Source: an uncultured Flavobacteriales bacterium (lineage in GTDB: Bacteria > Bacteroidota > Bacteroidia > Flavobacteriales_D > Sanyastnellaceae). From it: 64,000 nt of DNA. Location of the stretch: assembly GCA_938084585.1 (NCBI GenBank), contig CALKFF010000011.1:1-64000 (forward strand). Direction: 5' to 3'. The notes below the pieces were generated by a model. The model was not told the DNA's origin, made no database searches, and saw nothing but the letters and a program-made list of their open reading frames with translations. The position numbers and the translations under genes are program-made. Below are positions 1-9,223 of this stretch, piece by piece. Positions within the stretch are counted from its first letter, which is position 1. The number at the start of each line of letters is the position of its first letter.

Positions 1-283
1 GGATGCGAATGGCGGCACATGGGAAGGCGATGGCAAGACCCTGCTGGGCAACTACATCACCGAAGAAGAGCTTTGGGCATGCACCTCCTGCCAGGCCTGC
101 GTGCAAGCTTGCCCCGTCAACATCTCCCCCATGGGCATCGTTCTCGACATGCGTCGCAGCTTGATCATGGAGGACAGCAAATCGCCAGAGTCCATCACGT
201 CTATGTTCAACAATATTGAAAACAACGGTGCGCCGTGGGCCTTCCCCGCAGCCAGCCGTGGAGATTGGACCCAAGAATCCTGA
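1..283 (+). CDS. Fe-S cluster (HdrC/GlcF-like) protein, C-terminal part
   Basis: Only the last ~93 codons are in the window; the reading frame starts at base 2 and the gene is cut by the left edge. The visible part carries a 4Fe-4S ferredoxin motif, CTSCQACVQACPV, followed by a helical tail. This fits the C-terminal dicluster domain of heterodisulfide-reductase-like electron-transfer proteins. The next gene starts 3 bp downstream and encodes a CCG-domain protein, the usual partner, so the two probably form one cytoplasmic or membrane-associated redox complex. The substrate cannot be told from here. Confidence 0.8.
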   Translation, partial: DANGGTWEGDGKTLLGNYITEEELWACTSCQACVQACPVNISPMGIVLDMRRSLIMEDSKSPESITSMFNNIENNGAPWAFPAASRGDWTQES

Positions 284-286
284 ACC

Positions 287-1108
287 ATGAGCACGTTTCA
301 AGTTCCTACGTTGGCGGACATGACCGCCCAAGGCACGACACCTGAAGTGTTGTTTTGGGTGGGGTGCGCAGGCAGTTTTGACGACCGAGCCAAGCGCATC
401 ACCAAAGCCATTGCCCGCATCCTTCACCATTGCGAAGTGCCCTTTGCGGTGCTCGGCGCGGAAGAAAGCTGCACCGGCGATCCGGCCAAACGAGCCGGCA
501 ATGAATTCCTGTTCCAGATGCAGGCCGCCCAGAACATTGCGGTGCTCAACGGCTACGAAGTAAAACGCATCGTGACGGGTTGCCCACACTGCTTCAACGT
601 GCTCAAGAACGAGTACCCTGAGCTCGGAGGGAACTACGAAGTGATGCACCACACGCAATTCATCCGCGACTTGATCGACCAAGGCCGACTGAAGGTCGCC
701 GACGGCAACCCCTTCAAAGGACGGCGCATCACGTTCCACGACCCCTGCTACCTCGGACGGGGCAACGGCGAATACGCCGCGCCGCGCGAGGTGTTGAGCA
801 CCTTGGACGCAGAGCTCGTGGAGATGCGTCGCTGCAAGCAGAACGGCTTGTGTTGCGGAGCTGGCGGCGCCCAAATGTTCAAGGAAGCCGAGAAAGGCAA
901 CCGCGAAGTGAACCACGAACGCACAAACGACGTCCTGGACGCCAAGCCCCAAGTGGTGGCGACCGGATGCCCATTCTGCAACACCATGATGACCGACGGC
1001 GTGAAAAACGCCGAACGCGAGAGCTCGATCGACGTGAAAGACATCGCAGAACTCATCGCCGAGGCGGCCGATTTGGTACCCTCTTCCACCTCCCAAGACA
1101 CACCTTAA
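287..1108 (+). CDS. (Fe-S)-binding protein with two CCG domains (HdrB/HdrD-like)
   Basis: 273 aa. Two cysteine-rich CCG-type repeats are visible: the first has VGCAGSFD near residue 25 and GCPHCFNVLKNEYPE near 100; the second has HDPCYLGR, then LCCGAGGA, then TGCPFCNTMM. Family knowledge: such domains bind a non-cubane 4Fe-4S cluster in heterodisulfide-reductase-type and glycolate/lactate-oxidase-type complexes. It begins 3 bp after the preceding ferredoxin-like gene and is followed 9 bp later by fabG. The electron donor and acceptor are unknown; the Bacteroidota versions are normally annotated only as (Fe-S)-binding protein. Confidence 0.85.
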   Translation: MSTFQVPTLADMTAQGTTPEVLFWVGCAGSFDDRAKRITKAIARILHHCEVPFAVLGAEESCTGDPAKRAGNEFLFQMQAAQNIAVLNGYEVKRIVTGCPHCFNVLKNEYPELGGNYEVMHHTQFIRDLIDQGRLKVADGNPFKGRRITFHDPCYLGRGNGEYAAPREVLSTLDAELVEMRRCKQNGLCCGAGGAQMFKEAEKGNREVNHERTNDVLDAKPQVVATGCPFCNTMMTDGVKNAERESSIDVKDIAELIAEAADLVPSSTSQDTP

Positions 1109-1117
1109 TTTCATTTC

Positions 1118-1864
1118 ATGCTTCTTGAAGGAAAAGTCGCCATCGTGACAGGCGCTTCCCGCGGCATTGGCAAGGCCATTGCCCAACAGTTCATCGCCCA
1201 AGGCGCCAAAGTGGCGTTCACCTACCGCAGCTCGGCCGAAGCGGCCAAGGCCCTCGAAGACGAGCTCAGCGCAGGAGGTGGCACCGTGCAAGGCTTCCAA
1301 TCGGACGCCGCGAGCATGACCGACGCAGAACGCTTGGTGAAGGAGGTCGTGGAGGCCTTCGGCACCGTGGACATTGTCATCAACAACGCGGGCATCACCG
1401 ACGACACCCTGCTCATGCGCATGACTGAAGAGCAATGGGACCGCGTGATCAGCGTCAACCTGAAGAGCTGCTTCAACTTGACCAAGGCCGTGATGCGCAC
1501 CATGCTCAAGGCACGCGCCGGATCCATCGTGAACATCTCCTCTGTCGTCGGCGTCCAAGGCAACGCCGGCCAAGCCAATTACGCCGCCTCCAAAGCCGGC
1601 ATCCTCGGCTTCACGAAGTCCGTGGCCCTGGAGTTGGGCAGCCGCAACATCCGTTGCAACGCCATTGCCCCTGGGTTCATTGAAACCGAAATGACCGCAA
1701 AACTCGACGAGGACACCGTCCAAGGGTGGCGCGACGCCATTCCTTTGAAGCGGGGCGGCACGCCAGAGGACGTGGCCAACTTGTGCGTCTTCCTGGCGAG
1801 CGACATGAGCTCGTACATCACCGGCCAAACACTCAACGTGGATGGCGGCATGATCACCGCGTAA
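1118..1864 (+). CDS. fabG: 3-oxoacyl-[ACP] reductase FabG
   Basis: 248 aa, standard SDR length. The NADP-binding glycine motif TGASRGIG is near residue 12, NNAG near 89, catalytic Ser in NISSVVG and the YxxxK pair in QANYAASKAG near 155. It ends with the usual GQTLNVDGGM. It reduces 3-ketoacyl-ACP in fatty acid elongation. It lies on the plus strand behind the two Fe-S genes; a weak TAATTTCA box ends 4 nt before the ATG, so it may also have its own promoter. FabG-like reductases of other pathways share this pattern, but the sequence is close to the canonical form. Confidence 0.92.
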   Translation: MLLEGKVAIVTGASRGIGKAIAQQFIAQGAKVAFTYRSSAEAAKALEDELSAGGGTVQGFQSDAASMTDAERLVKEVVEAFGTVDIVINNAGITDDTLLMRMTEEQWDRVISVNLKSCFNLTKAVMRTMLKARAGSIVNISSVVGVQGNAGQANYAASKAGILGFTKSVALELGSRNIRCNAIAPGFIETEMTAKLDEDTVQGWRDAIPLKRGGTPEDVANLCVFLASDMSSYITGQTLNVDGGMITA

Positions 1865-1883
1865 GGCTGCACGCACCGCCTTC

Positions 1884-4010
1884 ATGAACTGGTCAGACCT
1901 CATCGTGAACGCCGAACCCTGGCAAGGGGCGGTGCTTGGCGCGGGGTGTTTGATCTTGACCGCACTTCTGTACGGCTGGGGCACCGACCGCCCCAAACCC
2001 ACCTGGCTCCTGGCGCTGTTGCGCTTGGCCTCGCTGGGCGTGCTCGCCCTGTTGCTCCTCGAGCCCATGGTTCGACGCAACACCGAATCGGTGGAACGTC
2101 CCTTGCTGCCCGTCTTGGTGGACCAGTCGTCCTCCCAATGGACCGGCGCCGACAGCCTGACGCGCCGTGACGCTTTGGCGACGTTGGTCGACGCGTTGCC
2201 GAGATGGACGGAGACCGAAGGGTGGGACATGGCCTTGCTGGGCTTCGACCGAGATGTGGTTGAGTTGTCGACTGCCGGCTGGCAGCCCGACGGGAAACGC
2301 ACCGACCTCGGCGGCGCGCTTGAAACCGTGCGCAGCCGATTCGTCCACCGCAATGTCCCGGCCGTGGTCGTGGTGACAGACGGCCGGGTGAACCGTGGCC
2401 CCGACCCGGAGTACAGCGCCCGCAAGCTCGAAGTGCCGCACGTCTTTGTCGGCACAGGAGACACCGCCGTCGTGAAGGACCTGGACCTGACGGACCTGCG
2501 GATGAACGAAGTGGCCTACTTGGGCAACGCCTTCCCCGTCGAAGTGACGGTGCGGTCTCGAGGGTTTCAAGATGTTCCCCTCCTGGTTCAGCTGACTTCA
2601 GGAGGCCAAATCCTGGATTCCAAACCCTGGACCCCTGGCCAAGACTTGGCAAGCACCACATGGACCACCCAACTTGACGCGGACAAGGCGGGCTTGCGCA
2701 ACGTGACCGCGCGCATCCAGGTGCAAGGAGGCGCGTCCATCGCCGAAGCCACGTCGGCCAACAATTCAAGAAGCGCGTCCATTGAAGTCTTGGAGAGCCG
2801 CCGGAAAGTCTTGTTCGTGGCGCTGGCCCCACACCCCGATCTGGCGGCCCTCCGCGCGGCCGCGGAAACGAACCAGCACCAAGAAACCGACGTGCTTTGG
2901 CTGTCGGACGAACTGCCTGCCGAACTGCCCGAACACGACGTGCTGGTGCTTCATCACATCAACCCGCTGGAATGGCCCAGAAATTGGTCCGACGACGTGC
3001 AACGCAGCCCAGCCCTTTGGGTGCTCGGGCACGCCAACAGCACCTGGCGAGACTGGGGCATGGGACGGCTTGGATTCTCGCTTGACGCAGAGGACCTCAT
3101 CACCGAGGCCCAAGGGCAGGTGACCCGGCCGTTCGACGCATTCCCCTTGCCCGAGGCGCTGACCAGCATGACGGACATGTGGCCGCCGTTGGCTTGCCCC
3201 ACGGGGACGTACACGGTGTCGCCCACGCTGAATGCCGCCTTGACCCAACAAGTGGGTCCTGTCACCACCGACTGGCCCCTTTGGGCTGTCAGAAAAGAAG
3301 CCAACGCCCGCACCGCAGTGACGTTGGGCGAGGGATTGTGGCGGTGGCGGATCCAAGACGTCGCCCAGCACAACGGAGAAAGCGCGGCCTTTGACGCGTT
3401 GGTCAACGGCACCTTGCAATACCTGAGCAGCAGAACGGACGTGAACCGTTTGCGCATCCAAGCCCCGGAGCGGCTGGACGAAGACGTGCGCTGCACCTTC
3501 GTGGCCGAGTTGTACGACGCCTCACTAGCCCCAACCAAAGACGTCGACGTTCTCCTGTCCTTGACCCAACGAGGCGGTCTGGCCACCGAGCACAATTTCG
3601 CGGCGAATGCACGCGGCACCGACTTGACCGCAGACCTCGGCAACCTCCTTCCCGGCGTGTATGACTGGGAGGCACGGTGCACGCAAGGCGGAGAGTCCTT
3701 GAAAGAAACCGGCACCCTTGTGGTTCAGGAGGTTCAGGCTGAAGCGAGCCTCTCCCCTGCCAACCACCGCATGCTTCGGAGGATGGCCACAGCGACATCA
3801 GGGACTTTTTTGGGCACCTTGAACGCCCCAGAAGACGCCCCTGCACTCCAGCGCGCGTGGGACGCCTTCTCGGCCCAACTGTCCGCCCAAGACGTGGTGC
3901 ACATGAGCAGCGAACGGCAACCCCTGCATGCCGAAGTCTGGCTGCTGGTTGTCTTGCTCGCTTTGTTGACGACAGAGTGGGCCATCCGACGCTCAGCTGG
4001 CGCACGCTGA
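1884..4010 (+). CDS. VWA-like membrane protein, BatA/BatB-like architecture
   Basis: 708 aa. Two transmembrane helices lie at about residues 14-34 and 41-63, followed by a von Willebrand A-like domain: a DxSxS metal-site motif (VDQSSSQ, D80) and VVVVTDGRVNRG near 165. A long extracytoplasmic region with Ig-like beta content follows, and one last TM helix (WLLVVLLALLTTEW) near the C terminus. This layout is common in Bacteroidota proteins of unknown role. The start ATG is 19 bp after fabG. No catalytic residues of a glutamine amidotransferase, the other fold seen in such proteins, could be identified with confidence. Function unknown. Confidence 0.7.
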   Translation: MNWSDLIVNAEPWQGAVLGAGCLILTALLYGWGTDRPKPTWLLALLRLASLGVLALLLLEPMVRRNTESVERPLLPVLVDQSSSQWTGADSLTRRDALATLVDALPRWTETEGWDMALLGFDRDVVELSTAGWQPDGKRTDLGGALETVRSRFVHRNVPAVVVVTDGRVNRGPDPEYSARKLEVPHVFVGTGDTAVVKDLDLTDLRMNEVAYLGNAFPVEVTVRSRGFQDVPLLVQLTSGGQILDSKPWTPGQDLASTTWTTQLDADKAGLRNVTARIQVQGGASIAEATSANNSRSASIEVLESRRKVLFVALAPHPDLAALRAAAETNQHQETDVLWLSDELPAELPEHDVLVLHHINPLEWPRNWSDDVQRSPALWVLGHANSTWRDWGMGRLGFSLDAEDLITEAQGQVTRPFDAFPLPEALTSMTDMWPPLACPTGTYTVSPTLNAALTQQVGPVTTDWPLWAVRKEANARTAVTLGEGLWRWRIQDVAQHNGESAAFDALVNGTLQYLSSRTDVNRLRIQAPERLDEDVRCTFVAELYDASLAPTKDVDVLLSLTQRGGLATEHNFAANARGTDLTADLGNLLPGVYDWEARCTQGGESLKETGTLVVQEVQAEASLSPANHRMLRRMATATSGTFLGTLNAPEDAPALQRAWDAFSAQLSAQDVVHMSSERQPLHAEVWLLVVLLALLTTEWAIRRSAGAR

Positions 4011-4011
4011 T

Positions 4012-4019
4012 TAAATTCA
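4012..4019 (+). promoter_or_regulatory. Candidate -7 box for the SPFH gene
   Basis: TAAATTCA, a weak match to TAnnTTYG, ends exactly 4 nt before the ATG at 4024. This is the same spacing seen at pyrE, ppk1, pdeM and lpd in this window. Confidence 0.35.
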
Positions 4020-4023
4020 GCCC

Positions 4024-4866
4024 ATGAACAACATGTCCGCCTCCCCGGAGGACCGCCGCAAGCTTCGCGGCATCCTCCTCGCCTTGATCGTCTTCCTCCC
4101 CGTCTTCATTCTGTGGGGATCCCTGACCGTGACCGTGCCCTCTGGTTATGCCGGTTTGACCTTCCACACGTTTGGAGAAGGCGTCGACCCTGAAGAAGCT
4201 CCACTCAAGAGCGGCTTCCACTTCAAGGCCCCCTGGAACAAGGTTTACGAGTACGAAATCCGTCAAACCGAGCAAATGGAAGCGCTGGAAGTCCTGAGCT
4301 CCAATTTGCTCAAGATCAACATGGACATGACGGTCTTCACCCAACCCCAATACGACAAGTTGGGCTACTTGGAAATTGAGCGCGGCCGCAACTACGAAGA
4401 GAAAGTCATCCGACCTGCCATGCGCTCGGTCGCCCGCGAGGTGATTGCGAAGTACCTGCCTGAAGAGTTCAACACCACCAAGCGTGAGCAAATCCAACTG
4501 GAGATCAAGGCACAACTGGCCAGCAAACTGGCCGAGAACTACGTCCAACTGAACGACGTGCTGATTCGCAACATCCAGTTGCCTGTGACCTTGGAGAAGG
4601 CCATCGAACGCAAGCTGCAGCAAGAGCAGGAATCGTTGGAGTACGAATTCCGCTTGGAGAAAGCCCAAAAAGAAGCCGACCGCCTCCGCATCGAGGCCGC
4701 GGGCATTCGGGACTTCGAGGAAATCATCTCGAAGGGCCTCAGCGACAAACTCTTGAAGTGGAAAGGCATCGAAGCCACCAAAGAGATCGCCAAGAGCAAC
4801 AACTCCAAGGTGGTCATCGTGGGAGGCGGCGAGGGCGGCCTGCCCATCATCCTCGGCAACGACTGA
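4024..4866 (+). CDS. SPFH/Band 7 (prohibitin-like) membrane protein
   Basis: 280 aa. A single N-terminal TM segment (ILLALIVFLPVFILWGSL, about residues 16-35) anchors an SPFH domain: VPSGYAGLTFHTFGEGV, then a beta-rich part and VARE..IAKYLPEEFNTTKR. A charged coiled-coil-forming tract (RKLQQEQESLEYEFRLEKAQ) follows. The short tail ends in GGGEGGLPIILG. Prohibitin-type proteins form large membrane rings and often modulate FtsH; ftsH is encoded about 5 kb away on the other strand, so any link is inference. It ends 27 bp before a strong terminator. Confidence 0.85.
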   Translation: MNNMSASPEDRRKLRGILLALIVFLPVFILWGSLTVTVPSGYAGLTFHTFGEGVDPEEAPLKSGFHFKAPWNKVYEYEIRQTEQMEALEVLSSNLLKINMDMTVFTQPQYDKLGYLEIERGRNYEEKVIRPAMRSVAREVIAKYLPEEFNTTKREQIQLEIKAQLASKLAENYVQLNDVLIRNIQLPVTLEKAIERKLQQEQESLEYEFRLEKAQKEADRLRIEAAGIRDFEEIISKGLSDKLLKWKGIEATKEIAKSNNSKVVIVGGGEGGLPIILGND

Positions 4867-4893
4867 GGGCCCAAATCCGAAACCTTTGAACAC

Positions 4894-4923
4894 AAAAAGA
4901 CCCGCCATCTGGCGGGTCTTTTT
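4894..4923. terminator. Bidirectional intrinsic terminator
   Basis: A perfect 13-bp stem, AAAAAGACCCGCC / GGCGGGTCTTTTT, with an ATCT loop. It lies between the convergent SPFH gene and rpmB and has T-tracts on both strands, so it can serve both. Confidence 0.92.
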
Positions 4924-4955
4924 GTTGCTGGAAGCTTCGCTTCCTGACGTTGGAC

Positions 4956-5198
4956 TTACTTGGCCTCGAGAACGCCGAGCTCCTCGCCGCGCTTCATGGC
5001 TGCGAGCACACCGATCTTGCTGATGGTGCGGATGGCCTTGGCCGAGACGCGCAACGTCACCCAACGGTCTTCCTCTGGAATGTAGAAGCGCTTGCGCTGG
5101 AGGTTGGGATAGAAACGACGCTTCGTCTTGCGCTGTGAGTGCGAGACGTTGTTTCCAACCATCACTTTCTTCCCGGTAATTTGACAGACGCGGCTCAT
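4956..5198 (-). CDS. rpmB: 50S ribosomal protein L28
   Basis: 80 aa, full length for the family. The N terminus [11 protein letters not shown], the segment [13 protein letters not shown] and RFYPNLQ are typical of bL28. It is a structural protein of the large ribosomal subunit. It stands alone here rather than beside rpmG. A weak -7 box (TAAATTTT, plus-strand coordinates 5205-5212) ends 6 nt upstream of the ATG. Confidence 0.95.
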   Translation of the reverse strand: MSRVCQITGKKVMVGNNVSHSQRKTKRRFYPNLQRKRFYIPEEDRWVTLRVSAKAIRTISKIGVLAAMKRGEELGVLEAK

Positions 5199-5204
5199 GG
5201 CTCT

Positions 5205-5212
5205 AAAATTTA
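5205..5212 (-). promoter_or_regulatory. Candidate -7 box for rpmB
   Basis: TAAATTTT on the minus strand (7 of 8 to TAnnTTTG), 6 nt before the rpmB start codon. It lies in the 39-bp gap behind cinA. Confidence 0.35.
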
Positions 5213-5237
5213 GGACTGCAAAGAAACAACTTTTTGG

Positions 5238-6509
5238 TCATTCCTCCAACGCCGAAGCGCCCTGATTCTTGACTTCTTGGTGCAAGTGGGTCAAAATCCG
5301 ACGCGAGGCGCGTTGGACGATGCGGGCGCGCTGCGATCCAAAGCGGTGCACCCAGGCCTTCGAGCCGTGCGGACCGGCCACGGCCATCCAAACCATGCCC
5401 ACGGGCTTGTCTTCCGTCCCGCCGCTGGGCCCAGCGACTCCGGAGGTCGCCACACCCCAAGTCGTCCCAAGCCGTTGCCTCACCCCTTCCGCCATGGCCC
5501 GCACCACCGCCTCGCTCACCGCGCCCTGCGTCTCAAGCGCAGACGCAGGGACGCCCAGAACCTCTTGCTTCACCAGGTTGTCGTAGGCCACCACGGATCC
5601 CAAATAGGAAGCGCTGGCTCCCGGCACGGCCGTGAGCATTTGGGCGACGGTCCCTCCCGTGCATGACTCCGCCGTGGACACGGATTGCCCCTGCGATTCG
5701 AGCAGCTGGAGCACTGCGCCGGCAATGTCGATGTTGCCTCGCCCAACCACATGGGGTTCGATGAGCTCCAACAACGTGGCTGTTTCCGATGCGATCAAGA
5801 CTTCCAACTTCGCCCGATCGGACGCAGGACCGTGGACGCCCAGCCGCATTTTCACTTGCCCTGGAGACGGCAAATACGCCAAGGACACCCCTTTGGCCGG
5901 CAAGCCATCTTCCCACGACGCCACCAGTGCTGCGAGCGAGCTTTCTCCAATCCCTGCCGTGACCACCGTTTCGTACAACGTCGTGGGCAGCTCGAAGTGG
6001 CCCCTCAATCGCGGCAACACCTCTTGGGTCATCAACCCCTCCATCTCGTAAGGCACCCCTGGCATGCTCACGACCACTTTCCCGTCGCGTTCAAACCACA
6101 TCCCTGACGCCGTGCCCAGGGGGTTGGGCAACACCGTGCACGCCTCGGGCAACATGGCCTGAAGCCGGTTCACCTCCAAAAAAGGCACGTTCCGCGAATT
6201 GAACCACGCCTCGATGGCTTCGGCAATCGATTCATGCATGACCAGCGGGGTGTCGAAGTAGGACGCCAACACATGTTTTGTGACGTCGTCCTTGGTCGGC
6301 CCCAGTCCGCCTGTGATCAGGACGGCATCCGCGGAGGCCAGGCCCCGGTCGAGCGCATCGACGATGTCCTTGGGCTTGTCGGCGATGACCTCAGTTCCGG
6401 ACACCACCCACCCCTCCATGGTGAGTTCCTGCCCCATCCAGGCCGCGTTGGTGTTGACGGTTTGGCCGATCAACAACTCGTCTCCGATGGAAATCAAATG
6501 AATGCGCAT
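5238..6509 (-). CDS. cinA: CinA-family nicotinamide-nucleotide amidohydrolase
   Basis: 423 aa from the chosen ATG (MRIHLISIGDELLIGQ); the ORF track extends 8 codons further into a terminator region, which is unlikely. The N-terminal MoaB-like domain has GGLGPTKDDVTK near residue 70. The C-terminal CinA amidohydrolase domain has STAESCTGG, YDNLVKQEVLGV and ATSGVAGPSGGT. Family role: deamidation of nicotinamide mononucleotide back to nicotinate mononucleotide in pyridine-nucleotide recycling, with an ADP-ribose pyrophosphatase-like N-terminal domain in some members. It is followed 39 bp later by rpmB on the same strand. Confidence 0.92.
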   Translation of the reverse strand: MRIHLISIGDELLIGQTVNTNAAWMGQELTMEGWVVSGTEVIADKPKDIVDALDRGLASADAVLITGGLGPTKDDVTKHVLASYFDTPLVMHESIAEAIEAWFNSRNVPFLEVNRLQAMLPEACTVLPNPLGTASGMWFERDGKVVVSMPGVPYEMEGLMTQEVLPRLRGHFELPTTLYETVVTAGIGESSLAALVASWEDGLPAKGVSLAYLPSPGQVKMRLGVHGPASDRAKLEVLIASETATLLELIEPHVVGRGNIDIAGAVLQLLESQGQSVSTAESCTGGTVAQMLTAVPGASASYLGSVVAYDNLVKQEVLGVPASALETQGAVSEAVVRAMAEGVRQRLGTTWGVATSGVAGPSGGTEDKPVGMVWMAVAGPHGSKAWVHRFGSQRARIVQRASRRILTHLHQEVKNQGASALEE

Positions 6510-6520
6510 GGGCTTGAAAT

Positions 6521-6549
6521 GAAAAAGCGGCACCCGCAGGCGCCGCTTT
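6521..6549 (-). terminator. Intrinsic terminator after the secreted propeller gene
   Basis: Stem AAAGCGGC / GCCGCTTT with a 10-nt loop. On the minus strand it is followed by a T-run. It lies 38 bp past the stop of the gene at 6587-8497 and just upstream of cinA. Confidence 0.8.
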
Positions 6550-6586
6550 CAAAGGTCGGGACAACGTCCCTCAATTCAAGCATGCA

Positions 6587-8497
6587 TCACTGCACCGCAA
6601 GGCGCACAACTGTGCGGGCGGTGCCTTGGCTGAGCTCCACGAAGTACAAGCCTGCAGGCAAGGTGCGCACGTCGAGCTTCTCCACCAAACCTGTGGTGGT
6701 CCAAGCCATGTGCTCACGGCCTTCCACGTCCAACACGCGCACCTCATGCGCCCCGGGACGGTCAATCACGAGCTCCACCACGGTGTTGGCGGGGTTGGGG
6801 AACAACTGCACTTGGCCTGCTTGGAAGGCTTCTTCCAAGCCCACCCAATCTTCGAAGTCGATGTCCGCACACTCGCCCAAGTCGGCGATCGGCACGCGAA
6901 GGTGCACGATGTCGTTCACATCCATGGGGTCCTCGTCGCCGCGGATGTGCAATCCTGGCTCAAAGTCACGCTGGTAAATCAGCTCAATGTACTCGTCCAC
7001 GCGCGGGGGCATCGACGCGAACATGGCCTCGTACCCGTCGAAGTCGACGTCCGGGGTCAAGTCACACGCTTCCTCGGTGTTCCAAGAGTTTCCGTTGTCC
7101 TCCGAGTTCACCACGTAGACGTGGCGGAAGTTCTGCAGGCCTGAAGAGTAGTTCTCCATGATGGCGCTGTAGCTCACGTAGAGGTTGGCGTCCTCGTCCG
7201 ACGACATGCTGGGGATGCCCGCCAGGTTCACGAAGTAGGCGGCGATGTCGTCCTCCAAGTCCAACCCTCCACTCTCGTCGATGTCGTACGCGTAGGCGAT
7301 GGTCACGCTGCTGTCGGGACCAAAGTCCTCCCGCCAGTACTGCAAGCCATTCGTGCCTGGGAAGTAGCTGAATCCGTCGTCGGTGGTGTCGGCGTCGGCG
7401 TAGTACATGCCGCCGTACACGCAGTGCACCGTGCCTTCCACGTCGACGTGGACGTCACCTGCGCCGTCGGAGTTGAAGTACTCCTGGGCAATGCCGTCGC
7501 CGTCAAAATCGTAGCCGAGTGAATCGGGAAGTCCTGCGTTGACCTCGTAAAGGTCCACTGGGAAATCCGCCAAAATGTGGTACTCCCAGTTGTCGCCTGC
7601 GTCGTCCGAGATCATGATGAAACTGTCACTGATGTCGTTGAAGACAGCGAACGCCACCACACCGCCTTCGGCGTGAATGCTGTAAGCGTCTGCACTCATG
7701 TTCACGAAGTTCGAAGAGTCCAACTCGGGAAAGGTTTGCATTTCCCAAGTGTCTCCGGAGTCCATGGAGCGGTAGTACAGCAGCGCCCCGTCTTGACCTT
7801 GGTACTCCGCACCGCCGTTGGCGATGGGCGTGGAGATGCAGATGACGTGGAGGATTTCGTCGTTCAATCCGCCCACTGCGGCGCGGGGCCAGAGGTTGCC
7901 AACTGTGGTCACTCCGTCGTCGAGCACGGCGTAGTTGGGCAAGTCGGAGTCCTCCCATGTGCCTGTGCCGGCGTCGCGGCGCACCATGTGAAGGGGCGTG
8001 TCGATGCCTGCGTGGCTGATGACCACCTCACGGCCGTCTCCGAGGTGGTTGATGGAAGGCCAACCGATGCGCACGTTTTCAATGCGCTCGTACGGCTGCT
8101 CGTCCCACACCTCACCGTCGTAGAAATTGTAGCCTGTGCCGCGGTCTTCGAACGGCGTCACGTCCAAGGACATGGTCCAAGCTGCGCTGACGGCATCTCC
8201 GTTGCCGGCCATGCGGTCGTCGATGGCGGCGTTCGATTGCAAGTCGTATTGGGTGATCCCGATGACCTGACGCTCCACCACCAAGTCACGCACTTGCACG
8301 TGGTCGGCAGATGGGGTGTGCTCGGAAGAAACGGGCGTCTCTGGACGGTGGTCGATGTCGAGCACGGCATGCGTCGGCATGGGTGCTTTCACCCGCGCGT
8401 GGGCGGGAAGTTGAGGGGCTTGGCCCAGGTCGTGCTTCTGGGCGAGCGAGGGCGCCGCGGCCAACAGACCGAGCGCGAGAAAGGCAAATTGTTTCAT
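6587..8497 (-). CDS. Secreted Asp-box beta-propeller protein with T9SS C-terminal domain
   Basis: 636 aa. A signal peptide (MKQFAFLALGLLAAAPSLAQ) is followed by a large extracellular region. It holds at least three Asp-box motifs, SMDSGDTWEM, SDDAGDNWEY and SEDNGNSWNT, the signature of sialidase-type beta-propellers. The C terminus (LFPNPANTVVELVIDR ... LPAGLYFVEL) is a type A T9SS sorting domain. The protein is therefore probably exported through the type IX system and anchored or released at the surface. No sialidase catalytic arginine triad or FRIP motif was recognised, so enzymatic activity is not supported; a binding or adhesive propeller is equally possible. Confidence 0.8.
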   Translation of the reverse strand: MKQFAFLALGLLAAAPSLAQKHDLGQAPQLPAHARVKAPMPTHAVLDIDHRPETPVSSEHTPSADHVQVRDLVVERQVIGITQYDLQSNAAIDDRMAGNGDAVSAAWTMSLDVTPFEDRGTGYNFYDGEVWDEQPYERIENVRIGWPSINHLGDGREVVISHAGIDTPLHMVRRDAGTGTWEDSDLPNYAVLDDGVTTVGNLWPRAAVGGLNDEILHVICISTPIANGGAEYQGQDGALLYYRSMDSGDTWEMQTFPELDSSNFVNMSADAYSIHAEGGVVAFAVFNDISDSFIMISDDAGDNWEYHILADFPVDLYEVNAGLPDSLGYDFDGDGIAQEYFNSDGAGDVHVDVEGTVHCVYGGMYYADADTTDDGFSYFPGTNGLQYWREDFGPDSSVTIAYAYDIDESGGLDLEDDIAAYFVNLAGIPSMSSDEDANLYVSYSAIMENYSSGLQNFRHVYVVNSEDNGNSWNTEEACDLTPDVDFDGYEAMFASMPPRVDEYIELIYQRDFEPGLHIRGDEDPMDVNDIVHLRVPIADLGECADIDFEDWVGLEEAFQAGQVQLFPNPANTVVELVIDRPGAHEVRVLDVEGREHMAWTTTGLVEKLDVRTLPAGLYFVELSQGTARTVVRLAVQ

Positions 8498-8515
8498 GAA
8501 TCAGGTGATTTGTCG

Positions 8516-8523
8516 CCAAAATA
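8516..8523 (-). promoter_or_regulatory. Candidate -7 box for the propeller gene
   Basis: TATTTTGG on the minus strand (7 of 8 to TAnnTTTG), 18 nt upstream of the ATG at 8497. Confidence 0.4.
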
Positions 8524-8559
8524 CCTCCCGCACTTGGGAGAAGCAAACCACCTGTCCCT

Positions 8560-9219
8560 TCAGGACTTGGGCAACGTGGCCAGGACGGTTTCGCGCCCCT
8601 TCACTTTTTGGTCCAGGCCCACGTGGATTTCGGTCCCCAACGGCAGAAACACGTCAATCCGAGACCCAAACTTGATGAAGCCAACCTCCTCGCCCGGGAC
8701 CACGTTCTGGCCGGGCTCGATGTAGTGCTTGATGCGTCGCGCCACCGCCCCGGCAATTTGACGGAACAGCACCGGGCCACGGTCGCCTTCGATCACCAAG
8801 GTGGTGCGTTCGTTTTCTGTGCTGCTCTTGGGGTGCCATGCCACGAGGTATTTCCCAGCGTGGTAGATGGCGTGGGTCACTCTGCCCGCCATGGGGGCCC
8901 ATTGCACGTGCACGTTCAGCGGGCTCATGAAAATGCTCACCTGAATGCGCTTGTCCCCAAACACCTCCGGCTCGTCCACCTCCTCAATGACCACCACCTT
9001 GCCGTCGGAGGGACACAGGATTTGGCCTTCAGCCGCCACAGGGGTGCGCTTGGGAACCCGGAAAAACTGGGCCACCAAAGTGAAATCGATCAAGGCCAAC
9101 ACAGCGACCAACTGGACCACCCACGTCGCCGCGTCCAACTGCCACGCCAAGGCCACAGCCACTCCTCCCACGGCCGCGACAAAGGCCATGATTCCAAATC
9201 CTTCTCGGTGAAACGTCAT
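8560..9219 (-). CDS. psd: Phosphatidylserine decarboxylase family protein
   Basis: 219 aa from the ATG at 9219; the track's longer start overlaps cdsA and is rejected. Two hydrophobic segments near the N terminus (FGIMAFVAAVGGVAVALAW and VVQLVAVLALIDFTLV) anchor the enzyme in the membrane. CPSDGKVVVIEE, IFMSPLNVHVQWAP and the self-cleavage region FIKFGSRIDVFLP match the short Psd-like class, where cleavage at Gly-Ser makes the pyruvoyl cofactor. It converts phosphatidylserine to phosphatidylethanolamine. It lies 4 bp behind cdsA, which supplies CDP-diacylglycerol, so the pair forms a phospholipid unit. Confidence 0.9.
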   Translation of the reverse strand: MTFHREGFGIMAFVAAVGGVAVALAWQLDAATWVVQLVAVLALIDFTLVAQFFRVPKRTPVAAEGQILCPSDGKVVVIEEVDEPEVFGDKRIQVSIFMSPLNVHVQWAPMAGRVTHAIYHAGKYLVAWHPKSSTENERTTLVIEGDRGPVLFRQIAGAVARRIKHYIEPGQNVVPGEEVGFIKFGSRIDVFLPLGTEIHVGLDQKVKGRETVLATLPKS

Positions 9220-9223
9220 GCTT